This document shows, piece by piece, positions 1-10,589 of a stretch of 64,000 nucleotides of DNA. The translations under genes and the position numbers were made by a program. The notes under the pieces were generated by a model. It did no database searches. It had not been told where the DNA came from and was given only the letters and a program-made list of their open reading frames with translations. How positions within the stretch are numbered: position 1 is the stretch's first letter; every line of letters begins with the position of its first letter. This DNA is from Vombatus ursinus (Eukaryota; Chordata; Mammalia; Diprotodontia; Vombatidae): positions 9,286,794-9,350,793 of the forward strand of contig NW_020954548.1 in assembly GCF_900497805.2 (NCBI RefSeq), given 5' to 3'.

Positions 1-47
<47 letters not shown>

Positions 48-55
48 GAAAGAAA
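1..55. repeat. (GAAA)n microsatellite
   Basis: The window opens inside an almost perfect GAAA tetranucleotide run, so its left end is not seen. Confidence 0.97.
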
Positions 56-225
56 AAAGATACAGAAGCAGCAAAGGGACATGATTAAGGAATCACAAAA
101 AGTCTATCTTGACTAGAACATACAATATATAACATACTTATTAGCCTGGGATGGTAAGTTGGCAGCAGACTACAGAGCATCTGAAAAGACAGGACCACAA
201 ATATGACTTCCTAATTTCAAACAAT

Positions 226-410
226 CAATCAATAGGCATTTATTAGCACTTAATTATGTGCCAAACTCTATGTGAAGCACTTGGGATACAAAGAAAGGTA
301 AAAACACAAAAAACAAGCCTTAACTTCCCAGTGCTTACATATGAATGGGGGACACAATGTGTATATAAATATATAAGGACAAGCATGAAAGGAAGATAAA
401 TTTAGAGCAA
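226..410 (-). mobile_element. L2 LINE 3' end, antisense
   Basis: The order 'cattta-ttagca', 'tatgtgcca', 'gggatacaaagaaagg' is the reverse complement of the L2 3' end, which in sense reads 'cctggcacatagtagg' followed by 'aataaatg'. It has diverged a good deal and has no coding part. Confidence 0.7.
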
Positions 411-600
411 GGTTTCTCAATACTTTTAATATCAGATCCTTAATGCTTGTAAAATGCTAATGCTTGTAAAATGTATTGAGGAAACCAAAGAGCTTCTGTA
501 TATGTGGGCTATATATGCCAATATTTATTTTATTAGGAATTAAAACCAATAAATTAAATATGTGCAAATATTTATTATTCAGTTAATACAATACCCCCTC
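411..600. other. possible old DNA-transposon relic
   Basis: The motifs 'ggtttctcaatac', 'gtgggctatatatgcc' and 'ttaggaattaaaacc' resemble an ancient mammalian hAT-like noncoding repeat that I remember only vaguely. No terminal inverted repeats were found. It could equally be unique AT-rich DNA. Confidence 0.3.
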
Positions 601-1570
601 CAAAAAAAAAAAAAAACTTGGGAGTATTTCAGTGTTCCTTGTAGACCATTGATTTATGCCAAGAAATTCCACAGGCTAAAAACATGACTAGGTTTATAAA
701 GGGGTTAAATAAATTTGTAGATCATTAATAGGTTAGAAACAAAAATGAGAAAAGCAATCTGGCTGAACCATGGAATTGATCCAGTGTGGCATTTTTATAT
801 TCTTATGAATCTATTGAAATAAAACTCTGTCCCAAAAAGAGGGTCCCAGAAAGTTAAGAGATGGAAGCTTAGGAGTAAGGTACCACCAGGGAAAACGCAT
901 TCCTATATCTTTGGTCACAGGGTGTTAATAGAGCATGAAATTTGCACAACAAATGCAGAATAGATGCAAAAGCCCAGAATCATACAAAAGCACTGTTAAA
1001 ACTGGATACTTTTCTAATATAAGACTAACTAGGAAAGAAAAATTATGAAGATCAGTGATCAAGCCTGAGCTTGAACCAATGTGATAAAGAATGTCCTACT
1101 GAGTCTCAGAGATATAGAATTAGGCTAGTATTTAAGGAGAACATCTGGTAAATGAATTTATAGAAATGTATTAGCTATCACTGACGAATCTATCAAGGGC
1201 AAAGAAATCCAACCTAGATAAAGTATTTAAATGTTTATATCTCATGGAAAATACTACAACTTCTTAGTGAAATGAAGAACTCAAGACAGAATCCCCTGCT
1301 CAATAGTTGTGGCAAAAGATGTGGCAAACGCTATCTTAGCTGGGTAAGGATGAACAAAACTGAACACAGTGCCATTCTCTGAATGTAGAGAATTAATGCA
1401 TTTGGTAGGTGTGGGCAGTTTTTATAATTTGTCCATTGAAACAGATGTTAGAACTCTTCCGAGCTCTTCAGATCTAATACTTAACAACTGAATGATTAGG
1501 GAAGTGGCTTCCTGAAGAAAGATTTAATATTAACAATGATAAGTCATTTTCTTATGATGTTTTTTAAAGA
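601..1570. other. no recognised feature
   Basis: AT-rich sequence with no open frame of note and no repeat family I can name. A poly-A run lies at about 602-616. It may hold repeats too old to recognise by eye. Confidence 0.5.
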
Positions 1571-1572
1571 AT

Positions 1573-1592
1573 ACACACACACACACACACAC
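1573..1592. repeat. (CA)n microsatellite
   Basis: About ten uninterrupted CA units just left of an antisense MIR. Confidence 0.95.
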
Positions 1593-1609
1593 ATACCCAT
1601 ATAAACATA

Positions 1610-1790
1610 TTTGAGTGTCATAATAATACTTTGAAGTGGTATTATCATCTTCATTTTACAGACAAAGAAAATGAATTTAAGAGAAGGTGAAAGTACTTGC
1701 CCAAGATCACAGTACTAGTTAGTGGCAGTGCTAGGATGTGAACCTAGGTCTTATGACAACTTCCAGGGATGTGCTCTCATCAGGAAAAGT
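1610..1790 (-). mobile_element. MIR-type CORE-SINE, antisense
   Basis: Contains the antisense MIR landmarks in order: 'cattttacagacaaag', 'cttgcccaagatcac', then 'gaacctaggtctta'. Typical of an old tRNA-derived MIR/Ther-1 copy lacking its ends. Confidence 0.8.
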
Positions 1791-1799
1791 CACCAAGTA

Positions 1800-2080
1800 G
1801 CAACACTAGTAGTTTCCCAAGCTCTTGTCATGGTCAGGAGATTCAGAACAGGAATCTGACTAAAACAACTAAAACTAAATATGATAATTATACTTTCATT
1901 GCCTAAACTCTGAATAAAAAAAGAGAGACATGTGAAGACAGATAGAAACAGAGAGTAGATGAAGGTATAAAAAACATGATATTTGGGGTTATCTTAATGT
2001 TCAAAAGTGGGTTTTAATGATTACAAGCATTGGCATTCTCTAGGTGTGCTTTATGGCTGTGGGACATCACAATTTAAAGA
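1800..2080. other. no recognised feature
   Basis: AT-rich; nothing recognised on either strand. Confidence 0.4.
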
Positions 2081-2440
2081 AAAATCTCATTTGTAAGTGA
2101 TCCCAAAGGCACTGGAATGATATGTGGCAGATATAAACAGGCTGAAGCACATAATCAGTGGAGTAAAGATGAAAGAAATAATGTAAAAAGATATCATCAA
2201 GGTTATTTGTGACAAGAAAACGAAGTAAGTCACATGTCTAGAATGATGTTCACAAAATATTAATAGGACTAGAAGAAGTGTATTGGTTGGTTCACCATTG
2301 TAGATTTATAACAAAGTCGTGTGAGAATGGCACAGGATGAGAGAACATGAAAGAGTGAGATCTGCCCCAGGGGAAAGAGGTTATGGATCCATGCAAGTAT
2401 TATTATGCATTTTGTAAGGGGTAGTAGGGGATCTGTAATG
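2080..2440 (+). mobile_element. possible RTE/BovB-like LINE relic (RT C-terminus)
   Basis: Broken forward translation recalls the end of RTE/BovB polymerases. Near 2163-2250 it reads roughly K-D-I-I-K ... K-K ... H-x-S-R-M, like the family's 'KRxWAGHVARM'. Around 2285-2300 a 'VG-x-P' piece recalls 'GRPPxRW'. There are stops and frame changes throughout. The match is by eye only. Confidence 0.4.
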
Positions 2441-2539
2441 TCAATTGTGTATCATCTACCTAAGTGGAACTACCTGAGTGGAAACACTCTCCCTTGATGG
2501 ACTGACAACTGATCTATAAGGGACAGTCTTTGGGAGTTA

Positions 2540-2650
2540 CGCAGAGCACTGAGAGGTTAAGTAGCTTATCCATGGCCACAACACTAGTAGGTATGAGAGA
2601 TCAGACTTGAACTGAGGTTTTCCCAACTCTGAGGCTGGTTTCTATCCACA
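2540..2650 (-). mobile_element. MIR fragment, antisense
   Basis: Partial antisense MIR core: 'gagaggttaagtagctta', 'actagtaggt', 'gacttgaactgaggt'. Confidence 0.65.
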
Positions 2651-2798
2651 ATAAAACTTTATTGCTTATAGGACTAATGCTTACCGTCATTGGACTATTA
2701 ATGTTTGCCATTCTAACAGACTGATGACCAACTGGTTACCAGTTACAAACCAGTAACAGACGGGTAACAAGTTTCCAACCGCATGGGTTTTCAGTTTA

Positions 2799-2973
2799 GG
2801 GGCCATCTCCAGTCATCTTGATCTATATCTTGCCAGAGGAGCCAGAGAAGAAAGCAAGGCTGGTGACTTTGCATAGCTCTCCCCTACTTAAATGAAATGC
2901 ACTTGCATGTCATGGCATCACCTCTCTGATGTCGTGGAAATGTTCTAGAGCAAAGGACAAACAACAACAATAA
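2799..2973 (+). mobile_element. LINE-tail SINE (RTESINE-like) with target duplication
   Basis: Starts 'ggggccatctccagtcat', continues 'gatctatatcttgcca' and 'catggcatcacctc', and ends with 'gcaaaggacaaacaacaa'. Flanked by a perfect 11-bp direct repeat TTTTCAGTTTA at 2788-2798 and 2974-2984, which fixes both ends. The 3' half is the tail also found on the APE-type LINE copies at 46.0, 54.9 and 62.5 kb. Confidence 0.85.
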
Positions 2974-2984
2974 TTTTCAGTTTA

Positions 2985-3509
2985 CAAGAATGCCTTTGGG
3001 TAAGAAGAATGTAGCTTTCCTCGTATCTAGAAATACTAACTTATGACCAATTATTTCAAGCTTCCATGACAAATTTGGCAGTATGGGATGCATCCCATGG
3101 GCCAGCAAACACTCAAGAGGCCAGGTAATCCACTCTCTTGAGGTTGCCTAAAGGGAGCTTTCCTGAGCAGAAAACCCCCTGTTAACTAGTGCTTTCTAGT
3201 TAGCTCAGAGCTTAAACAGAAAAGTACAGCTGAGCTCACATTGAACCACATATCAATAGTCCAGTGAGGCTCTGGGGCCTAAGACCCAATTAAGCCCAAG
3301 CTGAGAAAGATTTTCTACAGTAAGTCCCTTTCCTCATCTAAGTCCATGGAATATTTGGACAGAGAGACTAATTCCAGGGAGCACACTGCTTGCCCTTAAA
3401 CTTCCTGTTAAATTGGGGCAAGAATCACTGGTACCTGGGGGCAGTTTAACAAGAATTCTAGATAATTTTCTGCATTTCTTTACTCCTGGCTGCAATTATA
3501 TTTCTAAAA
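2985..3509. other. no recognised feature
   Basis: Non-repetitive by eye, average composition. The 64-codon frame at 3413-3607 has no recognisable content and runs into the MIR beyond. Confidence 0.45.
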
Positions 3510-3700
3510 TACACAATAAAATATTTTACATTTACATAGCTAGTGATTTATGGTTACAAAGGACTTTTTATACAGTCTCTTATTTGATCATCACAACTCT
3601 TTTGTGAGGTAGTTAGTTCAGATAGGATTTCCCCTGCTTCACTAATGAGAAAATTGAGGCCAACACTAAGTGACATACACAGGGTCTAAATTCATTACTT
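3510..3700 (-). mobile_element. MIR, antisense
   Basis: Shows 'ttacatagctag', 'ctcttatttgatcatcacaa', 'tgaggtag' and 'aatgagaaaattgaggcc', the 3' half of MIR reversed. The tRNA-like head is missing. Confidence 0.75.
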
Positions 3701-3704
3701 TGTT

Positions 3705-5020
3705 CCTTCACAATAAAATGTCTCACACAACACTTCACAATATGTTCTAAATGGATATGTGACTTAATATTAAAGATCACACTTTAAAAATAGAAGAGAA
3801 ACAGTCCATATACCTCTCACAACTACAGGTAAAAGATGTACTTTTAACCAAACAAGAGATAGAGGCAACTGCAAAAGATGAAAAAGATAAAATTGGTTAC
3901 TTAAACTGAAAAACTTCTGAACAGACAACATTAATATATCTAGGAAAAAGAGGGAAGTGGTCAAATGGGGAAAAATCTTTGTACCAAATTTCTCCAATAA
4001 GAGTTTGGTATCCAAGATTGATAAACTATATGACCATATATATACATGTTTATGTATGTATGTATGTATGTATATATGTATGTATGTATGTATGTGTGCA
4101 TGTATATAAAACTAATAGCCATTCCCCAATAGATAAATGGTCAAAGGATATGAATAAATAGTTCTCAAAAGAACTGCAGCATTCACAAGCACATGAAAAA
4201 TGCTCCAAATCACTAACAATAAAAAAAATACAAATCAAAACAACACTAAGGTTTCACCTCATATCCTTCAAATCGGTAAAAATGACCAAAAATGGCAACA
4301 GTCAATGTTGGAGAGGTTGTGGAAAGATAGACATACTAATACATTGTTGGTAAAGTGAAATTTATCATGCAAATAAATTGAGTAAAATGTTCATTCCTTT
4401 TGAACTAGAGACTCCATTAGTGGATTTATACCCCAAGGAAGCCATTGATATGAAGGAAGTTCCCATATACTCCAAAATAATTATAGCAGCGCCTTTTATG
4501 AAAGCTAAGAATTAGAGATAAAGTAGATGTCTATCAATTGAGAAATGGTGAACCTACTGTTGTGCATGAATGTAATGGATTACTACCATGCTGTAAGAAA
4601 TGATGTGTAATGAATACAGAGAAATATAAAAAGATCTCTATGAACTGATGCAGAGTGAAATAAGCAGAGCCAAGAAAAAAACATACACCGTAACCACAAC
4701 AATGTAAATGGAAAAATTAACAATACACCAAAACATCAAAGATAAATGTAACAAAATTATAAAGATCCAGCAGGATTCAAATGAAGAGGTGTGAGAAGAC
4801 ATCCCCAAGCCACCCCTTTGTGGAGATGGGAATTCCACAGTGTTAAACATTGCACGTTTTCAGATTTTTTCAATGCATCAATCAGTTGTGCTGATTTTCT
4901 TTCTCTCTAAAAAAATGCTATTTGTTATGGTGGAATGGTTCTCAGGGAGCAGGATGAGGGATACATGGAATTAGTACAGTAATGTAAGAAAGAGAAAATA
5001 ATAAAAAAAACTTATTTAAA
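3705..5020 (+). mobile_element. L1 3' end, 5'-truncated
   Basis: Sense marsupial L1. It holds the end of ORF2 and the 3' UTR: 'cattccccaatagataaatgg', 'caaatcaaaacaacactaag', 'caatgttggagaggttgtgg' (the Cys-Trp-x-x-Cys-Gly region), then 'tactaccatgctgtaag' and 'gatgcagagtgaaataagc'. It ends in an A-rich tail near 5000-5030. ORF2 is destroyed by many stops and indels. A TATG microsatellite has expanded inside at 4050-4104. Confidence 0.85.
4050..4104. repeat. (TATG)n microsatellite within L1
   Basis: TATG repeats interrupting the L1 ORF2 remains. They create short frames on both strands that are not genes. Confidence 0.93.
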
Positions 5021-5159
5021 AAGCAATATGCCTCATGCAGAAAGAGGCATGATATCCTCTTTCTATACTGAAGCCAAATGAAAGTGTGCACATTAGAACA
5101 AACTACAAATATTGTATAATATCCCCAACCCTAAATAAACACAAGGAAAAACAGACTGC

Positions 5160-5318
5160 ATGGTACAGGGGTTACTGGTCTTTCAGAAATCAGAGGACTT
5201 GAATTCAAATTTTGCCACTGTCATTATTTCAGAGAAGAGGGAACTAAGGCCTTCAGAGACGAAGGACTAGAAGTTATCAAACATCTCTTTCAGCTTCATA
5301 TCTATGATCCCAATTTCC
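5160..5318 (+). mobile_element. MIR3/Ther-2-type SINE, degraded
   Basis: Head-like 'gaggacttgaattcaaat' followed at the end by 'ttcagcttcatatctatgat', the pattern 'ccagctctaaatctatgat' seen at the 3' end of MIR3-type copies. The middle is lost. Confidence 0.5.
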
Positions 5319-5331
5319 TTCTCTGTCACTG

Positions 5332-5625
5332 TAAAGCATGGTGACTCATGCTTTTAATCCCTGCTACCAGTGGAGGCTAAGGCCAATGGATCCCTTGAGC
5401 TTGGGAGTTCTGAACTTCCATATGGGTAAACCAGATCAAGCCTCCAATATCTTGAAAGCCTGGGGGTTGAGGGTTGGGGGAGCAGATCTAGACTGCCTAA
5501 GGAAGGGTGAACTAGTACATTTCAGAAAGAGAGCAACTCAAAATTTTCATCCCAATCAGCAAGGGGATTTGGGCCTGTGAGTGGCCACCTCACTTCCAGC
5601 CTGGGTGAAATAGGGAGATCCAGTT
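5332..5625 (+). pseudogene. 7SL (SRP RNA) retropseudogene
   Basis: This stretch aligns by eye with signal recognition particle RNA over its whole length of about 294 nt (human 7SL is about 300). The 5' Alu-domain side reads 'gcatggtgactcatgc' and 'aatccctgctac', then 'ggaggctaaggcc', then 'cttgagcttgggagttct'. The S domain keeps 'ctgcctaaggaagggtgaac' at 5493-5512. The closing 3' strand is 'ggccacctcacttccagcct' near 5583. An A-rich tail (about 5626-5670) follows, as in a reverse-transcribed copy. Divergence is high and no family of Alu-like copies is seen, so it is a single dead copy, not an Alu and probably not a working SRP RNA gene. The 80-codon frame at 5338-5580 is accidental. Confidence 0.88.
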
Positions 5626-5689
5626 TAAAAAGAATAAAAACAAAACAAAAAAAGAAAAACAAATGAAACAAAGCAAACCCTTTTGCTTA

Positions 5690-7143
5690 TTATCTCTGTA
5701 TTGTCTAACTTCCCCTTCCAGCTACTTCCCCATATCTCTCCCTCACTGCTAAACTGAGTGAAAATGTGTCTATGTCTGACATTTCCCATTTCTTCATCAA
5801 GGACTATCCTTATGAGCTTGGAAGTTGACCTCAATCCCCACCAAATCTACTGAAATTTCCTCTTACAAAGGTAACAATAACTTCATCTTCATCAAATCCA
5901 ATGGGCTTCTTTTACTTACCATCCTTTCTGATCGCTGTACCACTCTGAACACAGTTGACCATTCCCTCCTATTAGATACCCTCTTTTCCCTTGACTTGAG
6001 AGACACCACATTTCCCTGTGTTCCTTCTAGGTCTCCAAATCCCTCCTTGGTTGTCTTCTGACTTTGTATTCTCTTGTTAACCCTTTCATGTGATAATCAT
6101 CTTCTCTTTTTTCTATACTCTTTTCCTTTTTAAGTTCTGCTGATTCCACTTCTGCAACATCTCTCTTGTCTGAGTTCCACTCCTCTTCCCATTTGCCACC
6201 AACTCAGTAATTACCATCAATCTGAACTATTGCAATAGTATCCTAATTGATCTTCCTGACTGTAATGTCTTTACCCCTCAATTCATCCTTCATACAGTTT
6301 CCAGAATAATCTTCTTATACATAGATCTAGTTGTGTCATTCCTTTGCTCAAATACTTTCAGTAACTTCCTACTGACCACCTCATCAAGTTCGGACTAATT
6401 TATCTGGCTTTTAAACCCATCAACAACTCAGTTTAGTCCTACATTTCCAGTCATATATAATATTTTTCTCCTGTATGCATTCTCTGCTTCAGACAAACAA
6501 AATAAGTATCTGATATCCCTACCCTTGAACATGCTGATTAAGTGGCACAGTGTATAGAGTGCTGGACCTGGAGTCAGAAAAACCTGAACTCAAATGCAGC
6601 CTGAAACACTTAATAACTGTGTAATTCTGGGCAGCTATGACTCAGTTTCTTCAGATGTAAATTGGGAATAATAATCGTCCCTATCTCCCAAGGTTGTAAG
6701 GATAAAATAAAATAATATATATAAAGAACCTTGCAAAACTTATACCATTATATAATTTTGTACTATTATTTTTTTCTCTTCTTTTATGGCTTTTCCCATA
6801 CTCTTCCTTATCTCTGGAGAGCCCCTCTTACTCTCATTATCTTTAGAATTTCTAATGATTCTTAAAACCCCAACACAAAAGCTGCATTCTCCAAGAAGCC
6901 TTCCATGATCCCCCTGTTAACTGACTTTTTCCTTTGTTCCTTTCAGAGAATTTTGTTCATCATTCTTTAATATTTTTCATATAATCTTATGTATTATAAT
7001 TATTTGTGTTCATATTGCCTTTCTAATCTGTAAACAATGGAACAGTAGACGCCCTGTCATATCCAAACTTTTTATCTCCCCAACCACCAAGTACAGCGCT
7101 CTGCTTATATAGGAACTTAATAGCATTTGTTGATTAATTTATT
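5690..7143 (+). mobile_element. L2 LINE, long 3' part, split by a SINE
   Basis: Sense L2. It runs from degraded reverse-transcriptase coding sequence ('ttacaaaggtaacaataa', 'gttgaccattccctcct'), through 'gaactattgcaatag' and 'gtcattcctttgctcaa', to the 3' end 'gtacagcgctctgc' and 'cttaatagcatttgttgatt'. It is interrupted at 6538-6770 by a SINE. The coding part has many stops. Confidence 0.8.
6538..6770 (+). mobile_element. MIR/Ther-type SINE inserted in L2
   Basis: Nearly full length: tRNA head 'ggcacagtgtatagagtgct', 'gaactcaaatgcagcc', core 'actcagtttcttcagatg', and 3' end 'aaagaaccttgcaaaac'. It sits inside the L2, so it is younger than that L2. Confidence 0.85.
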
Positions 7144-7144
7144 G

Positions 7145-7610
7145 TTATTGCTGTTGTTGTTCTTTAATAACAGGAATAACAAGATGAACATTTTAATAAC
7201 ACGCTCCAGGGTCACCACTCTACAGTAATAAAAAGCTGTGAAGCTTCCCGTAGAGACTTCATTGTTGTCTGCTATACAATAGAAGAGCTAGCCATGTTTC
7301 CTGTTATTAGCCGCATTGTTTGAGCTAAATGGACAAGTGGACAAATGACTATAAATGTGTCTGTCCTACTAAAAGGGAAAAATCACCCCCAGGGTTTAGT
7401 TGTGGTTAAGTCAAATGAAAGTTTTAATATTCAGTAAGCTACTGGGAAGCCCCAAGAAAATATCCTTTGCCAGACCCCTTTGCTTTATAATTAGGGCCAA
7501 AATGCATGCTTTTTATTGCCGGTAGTGTGAGGAGGACCGCAACTTTTTGCCATGATGACAGCAATGCAAGACGAAGCTTGCCAGCACTATTTTGTCCCTT
7601 TCCAGTCTTT
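7145..7610. other. non-repetitive block, possible conserved noncoding
   Basis: No repeat recognised. It contains mixed-complexity sequence such as 'gaagcttcccgtagagac', 'ggacaagtggacaaatgac' and 'gccggtagtgtgagga'. No long frame. Whether it is conserved cannot be judged from one sequence. Confidence 0.35.
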
Positions 7611-7895
7611 CTAAATGTCTCTCAGATGCTTATCCAAGTTTTAAGGCACTTGGCATGGTCTGGGCATTAGGCACTAGGAGTGAGAATGAAGAAGCTTTCA
7701 GTGAATGGGTAAGATTTTGAGAATTTTCTTTTTTTTAAATTTTGAGCATATACTACAATATTTTTATTCGGTTACAAAAAGTAGTTATTTTACCTACTTG
7801 TACAATAGCCCAAAAGCAGAGGTAAGGAATGTGTGGCCACAGGATCGCCCCCTCCCCCCGGCCCTCAGAATATTAAATTAAGAGGATGATATGAG
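7611..7895. other. unassigned, poly-T rich
   Basis: Holds a T run near 7731 and a C-rich run near 7849-7864. Nothing named. Confidence 0.4.
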
Positions 7896-7901
7896 AATAG
7901 C

Positions 7902-8155
7902 AAGCAGCTAGGTGGTACAATGGATAGGGTGCTGGACCTGGAGTTCAGAAGGCCTGAGTTCAAATCCAATCTTAGACAATTATTAGCAACCTGATCCTAG
8001 GCAACTCACTTAACACATGTTTCATTTTCCTTTTCTTCAAAATGAGGACAATAATAGCCCCTACAGGCCATGGCTGTTAGAAGGATAAAATGAGATAATA
8101 TTTGTAAAGAGCTTTGCAAGCCTTAAAGCACCATATAAGTGTTAGCTATTATTAT
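7902..8155 (+). mobile_element. MIR/Ther-type SINE, near full length
   Basis: Complete tRNA head 'gcagctaggtggtacaat', 'gagttcaaatccaatc', 'ggcaactcacttaac', then 'gataaaatgagataatat', 'gagctttgcaagcctt' and 'tgttagctattatt'. One of the best preserved copies in the window. Confidence 0.92.
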
Positions 8156-8239
8156 TGTCCTATGATCATTTCTCCCTGACTCCATTGAAAAAAAATGAAA
8201 AAAAATGAAATTATTATTGTTAATAATAATAAAAAATGA

Positions 8240-8785
8240 TATAGACTGAAGTATAACACGATATTGCTTGTTACAAAAATGCAATACCTGCCGAATATCT
8301 AGGAAGACATGACTCAGTGGCTAAAATCATATATCAGAAAATACTACCTTTTATTAACTGACAGCTAACAAATCCCCATGCTGCAAATACAGACCTCAAA
8401 TATCCTAAAGAACTCCATTTATTAACTTTACTGGAACCAGACCACAATCATAGACGGTATGAAACATAGATCCATAAAACATTGAACAATGTTTTTAATA
8501 GCTATTGCAACACCAAATTCTCAAACTCTCCAAGTTTCATAAAACAAAAAGGTTTCAAAACATGGAGACCTAGCTTAAGAAATCAAAATCATGCAGCGAG
8601 AAGATGAGGTAGGCATCATTCGTTCCATCATTTCTGCTCTGGATGCTCTTATTCATGTTCAAAAAGCCATGGAATTTTCCCCCTATGCAGTAGTCTACAG
8701 AATATTAAGTTTAAAATAGCAGAATAGTGATTATTAGTCCAAGTACTGTTTCTATTTGAATTCCAACAAACAAAATGAGAATTAG
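8240..8785. other. no recognised feature
   Basis: AT-rich non-repetitive sequence. The 79-codon reverse frame at 8649-8888 runs through a GAT microsatellite into a MIR and is not a gene. Confidence 0.45.
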
Positions 8786-8787
8786 TG

Positions 8788-8814
8788 AGTTGATGATGAT
8801 GATGATGATGAAGA
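8788..8814. repeat. (GAT)n microsatellite
   Basis: About eight GAT units; gives a His-rich string in the reverse frame. Confidence 0.9.
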
Positions 8815-8829
8815 TGGCTACTGGCATGT

Positions 8830-9065
8830 ATAGACAGTGCTTTAAAATTTACCAAGAATTTAACTGCATTAGCTCCCTTTCTTTTCACAATCTATATAAG
8901 ACTGGTAGACGTATTAAAATGCCCATTTTAAAGATGAAGAAATTGAGATTCTGAAATGTGAAATCATTTACATGTGGTTATATAGCCAGTAAATATTACA
9001 GGCAGGATTGGAACTCATTTCTCTCAACCAAAGACTGCATTTTTTCCCACTATACCACATCTCAA
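8830..9065 (-). mobile_element. MIR, antisense
   Basis: 'gcccattttaaagatgaag', 'aaattgagattctg', 'ggaactcatttctctc' and 'cactataccacatct' give the reversed core and tRNA head. Confidence 0.8.
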
Positions 9066-9298
9066 TAATATCAAGTAAAGAATAAGATGAGGGGAGTGTG
9101 TAACAAGTTTTGTTATTCTAAAGGAGTCTCTTAGATTATTAACAGTTATCAAATGTGGCTTCCCAGTCATATTAGAAACACATTCCTGGCTTTGAGTAGT
9201 GCCTTGCTAGCCATATTGTTGGTAACTGTATTTTAAAAAATTACAGGTTGACTTTCAGCTCCTATGTTTCAAATTCTATTTTCAAGGGAAGTTACATC

Positions 9299-9346
<48 letters not shown>

Positions 9347-9383
9347 GAGATAAATACTTAAGTCCTACCTATCTATCTATCTC
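9299..9383. repeat. (GATA)n and nearby (TATC)n
   Basis: Twelve GATA units at 9299-9346, then about 20 bp of spacer, then four TATC units to 9383. The two complementary runs could pair as a hairpin. Probably two arms of one degenerate microsatellite. Confidence 0.93.
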
Positions 9384-9424
9384 TGCATGTGCATTTGACT
9401 GAAGCAATCTATTTAAAACTAGGA

Positions 9425-9615
9425 CTTATATATGTGATATATGTGTGTGTATATATATATACATATATGTATGTATATAAAACACATTTATTTTCTATGT
9501 CCAGCATCTATTAAAATTTATTTTATTGATGTTGATAGATAAATATTAAATATGTGTAGCTAAATATATATGTACATATATGTATATAATATACATATGT
9601 ACATGTACACCTAAT
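9425..9615. repeat. TA/TG-rich simple repeats
   Basis: Interrupted alternating TATATG and TATA tracts. Confidence 0.85.
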
Positions 9616-9654
9616 TTATATATAGATATAAAATTTTGTATCATCAGTGGTGAA

Positions 9655-9890
9655 AGGAAGAATGGATGGTATAGTGGGTAAAAAGATGATCAGAGAATGA
9701 GGAAGACCAGGGTTCATGCCTTGTCTCTAACAAATACTGGCTGTGTAATCCTGGAGAAGTCACTTAATCTTTCAGTACCCCATAATCAACTCTCCAAACC
9801 ATACATTGCAGAGCACTGGTACAAGGGATTTCCTCAACAGAAATTCATCATACTAATAAAATCATAGTTTCCACCTGTCCCCCTCCCCCC
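9655..9890 (+). mobile_element. Mar-1-like tRNA SINE
   Basis: Head 'ggatggtatagtgggtaa', 'gaccagggttcatgcc', core 'ctggctgtgtaatcctgg', then a 3' half unlike MIR: 'gcagagcactggtac', 'gggatttcctcaac' and 'actaataaaatcatag'. The same 3' half ('accaatgaaatcac') recurs at 15.6, 21.2, 33.1, 36.4, 51.1, 51.5 and 61.3 kb. Confidence 0.8.
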
Positions 9891-10184
9891 AAAAATTTGA
9901 GGTATAATCAAATGTAGATTTGGAAATATAAAATGACTTCTAAAATAGAGTATTTGAGTATCATTTTGCTAATTTTCTTCTTATGCAACATAATGCCTTT
10001 GATTTTTTGGGGGGGTAGAGGTTGGGAGGCTAAGGCACTAGAAGGAAAAGGCACAAGCTGGCAGCCTTTTTTAGTAGAGTGCTGGTCAGCTTTGTACTTG
10101 AAATGCAAGACGTGGGCAATCCAAATTCATTTCCAGCACTCATAAGCTCTTATGGCTTTAATGAGTGCAGGACATCTGACCATA

Positions 10185-10318
10185 AAGCTCGTGATCTAAA
10201 CTTCTTATTTTCAAGACGAGGAATCTAACAGAAAGGGAGGTGAGGTAATCTGCCCAAGGTGCCACAATTAATTAGTATCAAATCTGTGACTAAGACTCAA
10301 GTATCTTGACTCATGGTC
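10185..10318 (-). mobile_element. MIR fragment, antisense
   Basis: 'ttattttcaagacgaggaat', 'gaggtaatctgcccaagg' and 'tgactaagactcaagt' follow the reversed MIR core. Confidence 0.7.
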
Positions 10319-10344
10319 AAGTGTACTTTCCTAGAATAATAATA

Positions 10345-10585
10345 AGAATAACATTTAATAGTTTTATATGTATATATATATATGTATATGTGTGTGTGTT
10401 TACTATCTGATCCTCACAACATACTAATGAGATAGGTGCCATGATTGTCCTCATTTTATAGATGAAAAAAAGAGAGAGTAAGTGACTTGCCCAAGGTTGC
10501 ACAGGTAATGGGCAAGATTGGAACTCAGGTTGTTTTGATTTCAAGTTCAGTGCTTTCATCACTATGCCACTTAGCTGTCTCAACA
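10345..10585 (-). mobile_element. MIR, antisense, with TATG/TG expansion
   Basis: Reversed MIR with 'cctcattttatagatgaa', 'gtgacttgcccaaggtt', 'gattggaactcaggt' and head 'actatgccacttagctgtc'. A TA/TG run at about 10365-10400 has grown near its 3' end. Confidence 0.85.
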
Positions 10586-10589
10586 ATAG

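Noticed and set aside
5338-5580. 80-codon frame
   Set aside because: Lies within the 7SL pseudogene, which is an RNA copy.
5332-5625. Alu or B1 SINE
   Set aside because: The S domain of 7SL, which Alu and B1 lack, is present, so this comes from the whole 7SL RNA.
7902-8155. tRNA gene
   Set aside because: The tRNA-like head belongs to a SINE; no cloverleaf with anticodon arm and acceptor closure follows. The same holds for the other SINE heads.
9299-9383. GATA/TATC pair as a designed hairpin or regulatory cruciform
   Set aside because: Simple microsatellite runs in both directions are common and explain it.
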